From an uncultured Granulicatella sp. (GTDB lineage Bacteria > Bacillota > Bacilli > Lactobacillales > Aerococcaceae), in assembly GCA_938017885.1 (NCBI GenBank), contig CALIJD010000077.1, positions 1 through 9,466 of the forward strand: a stretch of 9,466 nucleotides of DNA. The letters run 5' to 3'. Within the stretch, counting starts at the first letter, position 1, and each line of letters opens with the position of its first letter. The notes under the pieces were generated by a model that was not told the DNA's origin, did no database searches, and worked only from the letters and a program-made list of their open reading frames with translations. The position numbers were made by a program, and so were the translations under genes. Below, piece by piece: positions 1 through 4,606 of the stretch.

Positions 1-486
1 AATCATTTTTCAACTTTATTTCTGCGCTCTGGCTATAGTTTAACGCCAAGGATTATTATCATTGCAGTTGTATTGCTCAATTTTATGATTGATCATAAGG
101 CGATGTTTTGGTTTTCAGTGATTGCAGGATTCTTAGTAGATAGTTATTACGCAGGAATTCTAGGAATCTATATGGGAATATTTGCGGTCATTGTACGAAT
201 GATTCGTTTAGTGCGTACGAATATTTTGCAAAATCCATTTACATTAGGATTAGCATTAGTGTTCTTTTTAAGTTTGACAGAAGTATCTGTTTACTTCGTA
301 TATGCCTTAAGAGGCGTTGTCAGCATGAGCTGGAACGAGTTCTTAGTGGAACGATTAGGAGCGACATTAATGCTCAATATCGTGATTTATTATATTCTGT
401 ATATTCCACTTCGTAATTTTGCAAGGTGGGTGAATGCGACTCCAGTAGTGAGTCCGCATGATTTAATCAATCATCGAAGAAGTTAA
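1..486 (+). CDS. mreD: Rod shape-determining protein MreD (5' partial)
   Basis: MreD is an integral membrane component of the elongasome, working with MreC, MreB-type filaments, RodA and PBP2 to position lateral peptidoglycan synthesis. The frame is open from base 1, so the true start lies upstream; the TTG at 73 is internal. The 161 visible residues compare with about 160-180 for the family, so only a short N-terminus is missing. The protein is very hydrophobic, with several membrane segments. It has the MreD-like pattern of an Asp followed by aromatic and Gly residues (VDSYYAGILGIY), and ends in a polar tail rich in His, Arg and Ser. mreC would be expected just upstream but is outside the window. 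A terminator follows directly, so mreD is the last gene of its transcript. Identification rests on hydrophobicity pattern and this motif, because MreD is poorly conserved. Confidence 0.85.
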   Translation, partial: NHFSTLFLRSGYSLTPRIIIIAVVLLNFMIDHKAMFWFSVIAGFLVDSYYAGILGIYMGIFAVIVRMIRLVRTNILQNPFTLGLALVFFLSLTEVSVYFVYALRGVVSMSWNEFLVERLGATLMLNIVIYYILYIPLRNFARWVNATPVVSPHDLINHRRS

Positions 487-500
487 TCTAGTTTACCAAT

Positions 501-530
501 AAGGGTTGGCGAGTGCCGGCCCTTTTTTGT
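501..530 (+). terminator. Rho-independent terminator after mreD
   Basis: The arms 501-510 (AAGGGTTGGC) and 515-524 (GCCGGCCCTT) pair over 10 bp with two G-U pairs around the loop GAGT. A T-tract runs from 523 to 528. It closes the mreD transcript 14 bp after the stop codon. Confidence 0.9.
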
Positions 531-563
531 TTAGGCTATTAATACCGACTGTTGTAGCATTTA

Positions 564-572
564 TGCTATAAT
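564..572 (+). promoter_or_regulatory. Extended -10 promoter of the Pr6Pr-mbl-epuA unit
   Basis: A perfect TATAAT lies at 567-572, preceded by TG at 564-565 (TGNTATAAT form). No good -35 is found at 16-18 bp spacing, which is typical of extended -10 promoters. The predicted transcript start near 579 leaves a leader of under 30 nt carrying the ribosome binding site (AGAGG, 596-600). Confidence 0.75.
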
Positions 573-606
573 AAGGAGAATTAGTGTCTTTAGAAAGAGG
601 AATGGA

Positions 607-1248
607 ATGAACAAAGAAATATTTTTGAAACTAAGTTTAATTTCTAAAGGGGTCATTGCTATATGCGCTTTAGTGGGATTCTTAATGGAGATGTTTCTCC
701 ATGGATGGCATTCTATTCGTTATTACACCAATCAATCTAATTTACTAGTAGTTATTTTTCTAATTTACTTACTGTTAAAATACCGTAAGGAAGGCCATTG
801 GAGTAAGTGGGATATTCGCTTAAAAGGTGGAATCACCGTTGCGATTCTTCTAACAGGACTGGTGTATCATTTTATGCTAGCTCCTTTAAAAACACCTGAA
901 GAATTTTGGACGATAGAAAATTTTCTAGTGCATTATATTGTTCCTTATGGAGCATTGTTAGATTGGGCACTATTTGACAAAGGACATTGCTATAAATGGT
1001 GGGATCCGTTTGTTTGGACAATTTTACCATTGACGTATGCAATTATTTCTGTTGCGATTGCGTTAATTACACGAATCCCCATTGGAAATAATCCAGATGG
1101 ACCGTTCCCTTATTTCTTCTTGAATGTCGATAAATATGGAATTTTAGGTGTTATTCAGTATAGTTTAGGATTAGCAGCTGCATTTTTAATTGGCTCGTAT
1201 ATTCTTTTAGTATTTAAAAATGGATTTAAAACGAAGGAACGTTTATAA
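607..1248 (+). CDS. Pr6Pr / FAR-17a-AIG1-like polytopic membrane protein
   Basis: This is a 213-residue protein with about six predicted membrane spans (roughly residues 13-32, 43-58, 72-92, 104-121, 136-155 and 178-205). Its conserved blocks YTNQSNLL (39-47), a His-led segment at the fourth span (H109, HYIVPYGALLDW) and YFFLNVDKYG (169-178) match what I know of the bacterial Pr6Pr family, related to eukaryotic FAR-17a/AIG1/ADTRP. AIG1 and ADTRP are membrane hydrolases of fatty-acid esters of hydroxy fatty acids that use a Thr and a His. T41 and H109 sit in matching positions here, so a Thr-type lipid hydrolase is possible but unproven. The ATG at 607 has AGAGG 6 nt upstream; the ATG at 602 is out of frame. 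The mbl start follows the stop by 14 bp, so the two genes are very likely cotranscribed. Family assignment is fairly sure; substrate is unknown. Confidence 0.75.
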   Translation: MNKEIFLKLSLISKGVIAICALVGFLMEMFLHGWHSIRYYTNQSNLLVVIFLIYLLLKYRKEGHWSKWDIRLKGGITVAILLTGLVYHFMLAPLKTPEEFWTIENFLVHYIVPYGALLDWALFDKGHCYKWWDPFVWTILPLTYAIISVAIALITRIPIGNNPDGPFPYFFLNVDKYGILGVIQYSLGLAAAFLIGSYILLVFKNGFKTKERL

Positions 1249-1262
1249 GAGAGGAGACTTTC

Positions 1263-2342
1263 ATGCTTCGAGATATTGGTATTGACTTAGGAACTGCGAA
1301 TATTTTAGTGTTTCTAAAAGATCGCGGGATTATTTTAAATGAACCTTCGTTAGTTGCTTTAGATGAGCGTACTGGAGAAGTGATTGCAGTCGGAGAACGA
1401 GCCTATCAAATGGTAGGACGTACTCCAAAAGAAATCAATGTTCATCATCCATTAAAAGGTGGAGTAATAGCGGATATTGCGGTTACTGAGCAATTATTAG
1501 AATTATTCATGCAAAAATTAAACTTAAACAGCTGGTTTTCAAAACCCGATATTTTAATTTGCACGCCCACTAATATTACGACCGTAGAACAAAAGGCGAT
1601 TATTCAAGCGGCGATTAAATGTGGTGGAAGAAATATCTATTTAGAAGAAGAACCAAAAGTGGCAGCTGTAGGAGTAGGGTTAGATATTTTTTCACCAATT
1701 GGAAATATGGTAATTGATATTGGTGGTGGAACGAGTGATATTGCCGTTCTATCAATGGGCTCAACAGTGACAAGTCGCTCGATTAAATTAGCTGGAGACA
1801 ATATGGACTTTGCGATTTCCGAATATATTAAAGACAAGTATCAATTAATCATTGGAGAACGAACTGCAGAGGCGATTAAGATGTCTCTTGGAAGTGCAGT
1901 AGAAGTTGAAAATGAATCTGATATGATTGTCAAAGGAAGAGATATGACGACAGGGCTTCCAAAAACAGTGACAATCTATACGAATGAAATCTATCATTGC
2001 TTAAAAGAAATGTTAGATACCATTGGAGAAGAAGCAAGACTTGTTCTTGAGTCAACTCCTCCAGAATTAGCTGGAGATATTATCGAACGTGGTGTGATGG
2101 TTACCGGTGGAGGCGCCTTGATTAATGGGATTGATCGCATGCTCTCTGAGAAACTTCAGGTTCCAGTGATGATTGCAGAAAATCCACTTCAAAGCGTGGC
2201 AATTGGAACAGGAATTTTATTAAATCGAATTAAATCTGAAAGAGGCATTTTTGCTGCAATTCGTAGAATTTTTAGTGCGAAGAAAGTGGTAATGAATCCA
2301 ACTGCGCATATGATTGATGATGAAAGGACAGAAGAATCATGA
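1263..2342 (+). CDS. mbl: MreB-family actin homologue, Mbl type
   Basis: This bacterial actin forms membrane-associated filaments that guide lateral wall synthesis. The actin-fold nucleotide motifs are all present: phosphate-1 loop (G6 to N13, GIDLGTAN), phosphate-2 loop (D152-T157, DIGGGT followed by SDIAV) and adenosine loop (T281-L286, TGGGAL). The segments PTNIT-VEQKAI and YLEEEPKVAAVG match B. subtilis Mbl better than MreB or MreBH, where the corresponding segments differ. At 359 residues it is about 25 longer than usual. The extra piece (328-359) starts as a basic amphipathic stretch with I329, F330, I333, I336 and F337 against R334, R335, K340 and K341, then turns acidic. AGAGGAG (1250-1256) lies 6 nt before the start. 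The gene is separated from mreD by a terminator and the Pr6Pr gene, and it overlaps epuA by 4 bp. Some databases would call it mreB. Confidence 0.93.
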   Translation: MLRDIGIDLGTANILVFLKDRGIILNEPSLVALDERTGEVIAVGERAYQMVGRTPKEINVHHPLKGGVIADIAVTEQLLELFMQKLNLNSWFSKPDILICTPTNITTVEQKAIIQAAIKCGGRNIYLEEEPKVAAVGVGLDIFSPIGNMVIDIGGGTSDIAVLSMGSTVTSRSIKLAGDNMDFAISEYIKDKYQLIIGERTAEAIKMSLGSAVEVENESDMIVKGRDMTTGLPKTVTIYTNEIYHCLKEMLDTIGEEARLVLESTPPELAGDIIERGVMVTGGGALINGIDRMLSEKLQVPVMIAENPLQSVAIGTGILLNRIKSERGIFAAIRRIFSAKKVVMNPTAHMIDDERTEES

Positions 2343-2533
2343 AAGAACAATTAAAGAATAGTCGAAATTTACTATTTACTGCTTTATTGCGTATTTTAGT
2401 TTTCCTTGTCATTGCCATCATCTTATTTGCTCTTGGTTTAATGATTGGATATGCAGTTCTTGGTGAAGGTAAAAATCCTCTCGATATTTTTTCTAAAGAA
2501 ATTTGGGATAAGATTTTTAGATTTATTAATTAG
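2339..2533 (+). CDS. epuA: EpuA-type small membrane protein (annotated 'DNA-directed RNA polymerase subunit beta')
   Basis: This is a 64-residue protein with a short basic N-terminus, one strong membrane span (about residues 17-41, containing LFALGLMIGYAVLG) and a C-terminal tail with KNPLDIFSKEIWDKIF. The GLMIGY-x-x-LG-x-G-x-NP-x-x-IF pattern is that of the streptococcal/lactobacillal EpuA family. Databases often label this family as an RNA polymerase beta subunit, but nothing here resembles RpoB. The orientation is probably N-in with an extracellular tail. The start codon overlaps the mbl stop in an ATGA arrangement, implying translational coupling and matched dosage with Mbl. The function of the family is not established; a role with the cell-shape machinery is inference from gene order. 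Confidence 0.8.
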   Translation: MKEQLKNSRNLLFTALLRILVFLVIAIILFALGLMIGYAVLGEGKNPLDIFSKEIWDKIFRFIN

Positions 2534-2544
2534 GAAGCATATAA

Positions 2545-2561
2545 ATTGACCTTTATTGACT
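2545..2561 (+). promoter_or_regulatory. CtsR operator overlapping the clpP promoter
   Basis: The sequence ATTGACC-TTT-ATTGACT is the reverse complement of the CtsR tandem heptad (RGTCAAA-NAN-RGTCAAA), with 12 of 14 heptad positions matching; both deviations are the outer T-to-A. It covers the probable -35 element, so bound CtsR would block RNA polymerase. CtsR represses clp genes in Firmicutes until heat or protein-damage stress. Confidence 0.85.
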
Positions 2562-2574
2562 ATTGAAGTAGACT
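2546..2574 (+). promoter_or_regulatory. Probable clpP promoter
   Basis: TTGACC (2546-2551) is followed after 17 bp by TAGACT (2569-2574). The second heptad also offers TTGACT (2556-2561), with only weak -10 candidates downstream near 2579-2588. The promoter zone is clear; the exact -10 is not. Confidence 0.55.
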
Positions 2575-2604
2575 TAAACAAATATTAGATTTGGAGGAAG
2601 TAGT

Positions 2605-3186
2605 ATGAATTTAATTCCAACAGTTATCGAGCAATCCTCTCGTGGAGAACGCGCTTATGACATTTATTCACGCTTATTAAAAGACCGTATTATTATGGTG
2701 AGTGGACCCGTTCATGATGACATGGCAAATGCGATTATCGCTCAATTATTATTTTTAGATGCACAAGATCCTGAAAAAGATATTTACATGTATATTAACT
2801 CTCCAGGGGGAAGCGTAACAGCAGGTTTAGCCATCTACGATACAATGAACTTTATTAAAGCAGACGTTCAAACCATCGCGATGGGTCTAGCAGCTTCAAT
2901 GGGTTCATTCCTATTAACAGCTGGTGCTAAAGGAAAACGTTTCGCATTACCAAACGCTGAAATCTTAATTCACCAACCTTTAGGAGGAGCGCAAGGGCAA
3001 GCGACAGAAATCGAAATCGCAGCGCGTCAAATCCTAAAAACACGTGAACGTTTAAATAAAATCTTGGCAAAACAAACAGGCCAAAAATTATCACGTATCG
3101 AAAAAGATACAGATCGTGATAACTACATGACTGCTCAAGAAGCTTTAGAATATGGCTTAATTGATGCAATTATGGAGAATAGATAA
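2605..3186 (+). CDS. clpP: ATP-dependent Clp protease proteolytic subunit ClpP
   Basis: ClpP is the serine peptidase that assembles as a double heptameric ring and degrades proteins fed by ClpX, ClpC or ClpE in the cytoplasm. The 193-residue length is standard. The catalytic triad is intact and in the usual places: S98 in [10 protein letters not shown]123 in ILIHQP and D172 in DTDRDNYM. The N-terminal [20 protein letters not shown] segment is typical of Firmicutes ClpP, and the Gly-rich loop SPGGS (66-70) forms the oxyanion region. GGAGG (2593-2597) lies 7 nt before the ATG. The gene is monocistronic: it has its own CtsR-controlled promoter upstream and a strong terminator 17 bp after the stop. 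It should be induced by heat shock and other protein-folding stress. Confidence 0.98.
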   Translation: MNLIPTVIEQSSRGERAYDIYSRLLKDRIIMVSGPVHDDMANAIIAQLLFLDAQDPEKDIYMYINSPGGSVTAGLAIYDTMNFIKADVQTIAMGLAASMGSFLLTAGAKGKRFALPNAEILIHQPLGGAQGQATEIEIAARQILKTRERLNKILAKQTGQKLSRIEKDTDRDNYMTAQEALEYGLIDAIMENR

Positions 3187-3203
3187 TATTTTTATCAATG
3201 ATT

Positions 3204-3242
3204 CATGCAGAGGAACCGATGTGTTCTTCTGCATGTTTTTTT
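3204..3242 (+). terminator. Rho-independent terminator after clpP
   Basis: A 13-bp stem (3204-3216 with 3223-3235, one G-U pair) closes the loop CGATGT and is followed by seven T residues at 3236-3242. This is the strongest terminator in the window. Confidence 0.95.
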
Positions 3243-3265
3243 GCATTATATCTTCCTTTTTAGTC

Positions 3266-3294
3266 TTGGAAGCGGTACAATGGGAATGTATTAT
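3266..3294 (+). promoter_or_regulatory. Promoter of the NahK-like kinase gene
   Basis: TTGGAA (3266-3271) and TATTAT (3289-3294) are separated by 17 bp. Transcription should start near 3301, just upstream of the ribosome binding site AAAGGAG (3307-3313). No operator-like repeat is obvious. Together with the clpP terminator this fills the 135-bp gap between the two genes. Confidence 0.7.
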
Positions 3295-3321
3295 TTGTAA
3301 ATTGCTAAAGGAGAAAAAGGA

Positions 3322-4440
3322 ATGACAGTAGTAGAAAATCCATTAAAGGATGCCAAAGTGGCGTATGAATATTATGAACTACCAGGAGAGTTTGTAGAGA
3401 TTCAACCTTTAGGGAATGGATTAATTAATAAAACTTATCAAATTACTCATACACATGAAAATAAAGAAAAGCAATATGTATTGCAAGCGATTAATCATCC
3501 TATTTTTCCGAATGTACATGGATTAATGGAAAATATTGAGAAAGTAACAAGCTATCTACGTGAAAAATATGAAGCAGAAGGACGTGACGCTTCTCGTGAA
3601 ACGCTTCGTGTGATTCGCACCAAAGAGGGGCATTTAACGGCGAACTTGGATAATGGATCTTACTGGCGAATTTATGATTCAGTCGAAAACAGTTATTCAT
3701 TAGATAAAGTAGAAAATCCGCAGCAGTTTTATATTACTGCAAAAGCATTTGGACGCTTCGCCTATGATTTAAATGACTTCGATGCAAGCCAGTTAGTAGA
3801 AGTGATTCCACAATTCCACGATACAAGGAATCGTTATCGCCAATTAGAAGAAGCGATCCGAGAAGATCGTGTAGGCAGAGTAAAAGAGGTTCAAGCAGAA
3901 ATCGACTTTATTCAAGATCGTAAAGCAGATTGCTTCTTACTATATGATTTGCTAGATGAAGGCGTATTGCCTCTTCGTGTAACGCATAATGATACAAAAT
4001 TAAATAATATTATGTTCGATAGCCAAACGAAAGAGCCACTATGCATCGTGGACCTTGATACGGTTATGCCGGGGTTGGTGTTATTTGATTTTGGGGATTC
4101 GATTCGTTTTGGTGCTAATGACTGCGCTGAGGACGAATCCGATTTAACAAAAGTGAACTTCGATTTTGATTTATATGAAACGTATGTAAAAGGCTTTATC
4201 GAAGGAACAAACGGAATCTTAACCGAAGCCGAACTCGAATACTTACCTTGGGGGGCTCGCGTGATTACGCTGGAACAAGGGATTCGTTTCTTAACGGACT
4301 ACATCAATGGCGATGTCTACTACCAAACCAATCGTCCAGGACAAAACTTGGACCGAGCACGTACACAATTAAAACTGGTACAAGATATGGAAAACGTTTG
4401 GGATAAGATGGTCGAATCTGTTAAAAATGCACAAAAATAA
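3322..4440 (+). CDS. APH-fold sugar kinase, N-acetylhexosamine 1-kinase (NahK)-like
   Basis: This 372-residue cytoplasmic protein has the aminoglycoside-phosphotransferase/choline-kinase fold. The N-lobe has a Gly-rich nucleotide loop (LGNGLINKTYQI, about residues 30-41). The catalytic loop is THNDTKLNN, with H222, D224 and N229, and the metal-binding strand is IVDLDTVMPG with D244/D246, then FDFGDSIRFG. The HNDTKLNN and DLDTVMPG blocks match Bifidobacterium NahK, which phosphorylates GlcNAc and GalNAc at C1 with ATP, closely enough to suggest an N-acetylhexosamine as substrate. NahK normally sits in a galacto-N-biose/lacto-N-biose cluster, but here it is a single-gene unit between clpP and nrdD. 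AAAGGAG lies 8 nt before the ATG. Kinase fold is certain; sugar specificity is inferred. It is not a credible aminoglycoside-resistance enzyme. Confidence 0.85.
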   Translation: MTVVENPLKDAKVAYEYYELPGEFVEIQPLGNGLINKTYQITHTHENKEKQYVLQAINHPIFPNVHGLMENIEKVTSYLREKYEAEGRDASRETLRVIRTKEGHLTANLDNGSYWRIYDSVENSYSLDKVENPQQFYITAKAFGRFAYDLNDFDASQLVEVIPQFHDTRNRYRQLEEAIREDRVGRVKEVQAEIDFIQDRKADCFLLYDLLDEGVLPLRVTHNDTKLNNIMFDSQTKEPLCIVDLDTVMPGLVLFDFGDSIRFGANDCAEDESDLTKVNFDFDLYETYVKGFIEGTNGILTEAELEYLPWGARVITLEQGIRFLTDYINGDVYYQTNRPGQNLDRARTQLKLVQDMENVWDKMVESVKNAQK

Positions 4441-4450
4441 AGCAATTTAG

Positions 4451-4482
4451 ACTCTCTGACAGATATGTCAGGGAGTTTTTTT
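4451..4482 (+). terminator. Rho-independent terminator after the NahK-like gene
   Basis: An 11-bp stem (4451-4461 with 4466-4476, one G-U pair) closes a GATA tetraloop and runs into seven T residues (4476-4482). It starts 11 bp after the stop codon. Confidence 0.95.
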
Positions 4483-4492
4483 GCAACTTCGT

Positions 4493-4508
4493 ACACTATA
4501 TGTTGTAA
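4493..4508 (+). promoter_or_regulatory. NrdR box 1 (upstream, degenerate)
   Basis: ACACTATATGTTGTAA matches the NrdR box consensus (ACACWATATNTTGTGT) at all but the last two positions. It lies 33 bp, about three helical turns, upstream of box 2 (start to start), the tandem layout usual for this regulator. NrdR is the ATP-cone/zinc-ribbon repressor of ribonucleotide reductase genes. Confidence 0.75.
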
Positions 4509-4520
4509 AATATAAAGACT

Positions 4521-4546
4521 CTAAAACACAATATATTGTGTTTTAG
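4521..4546 (+). promoter_or_regulatory. NrdR box 2 inside a perfect 26-bp palindrome
   Basis: The core ACACAATATATTGTGT (4526-4541) is a perfect NrdR consensus box. The dyad continues with CTAAA on the left and TTTAG on the right, giving a perfect palindrome over 26 bp. It ends 3 bp before the -35 of nrdD, so NrdR bound here should exclude RNA polymerase. Confidence 0.9.
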
Positions 4547-4549
4547 GGG

Positions 4550-4577
4550 TTGATTTTTAAATTCAGCATGATAAAAT
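4550..4577 (+). promoter_or_regulatory. nrdDG promoter
   Basis: TTGATT (4550-4555) and TAAAAT (4572-4577) are separated by 16 bp, and a TG at 4569-4570 makes an extended -10. The spacing to the NrdR boxes upstream supports this as the regulated promoter. Confidence 0.75.
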
Positions 4578-4606
4578 AGATTCAAGAGTTTTGAGGAGGG
4601 ATTGTG

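Noticed and set aside
73..486. TTG at 73 as the mreD start
   Set aside because: The frame is open to base 1 with membrane-like coding upstream, so the gene is cut by the window edge and 73 is internal.
1637..1837. Reverse-strand open frame inside mbl
   Set aside because: It has low-complexity Ser/Pro/Ile composition, no ribosome binding site, and lies opposite a clearly conserved gene.
2927..3169. Reverse-strand open frame inside clpP
   Set aside because: It is a shadow of the highly conserved clpP codons and has no recognisable domain or start signals.
3322..4440. Aminoglycoside-resistance phosphotransferase
   Set aside because: It shares the fold, but the catalytic and metal-site blocks are of the NahK type and the gene has no resistance-element context.
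4604..4606. GTG at 4604 as the nrdD start
   Set aside because: It lies only 3 nt from the GGAGGG core, while the next codon, ATG 4607, has the normal 6-nt spacing.
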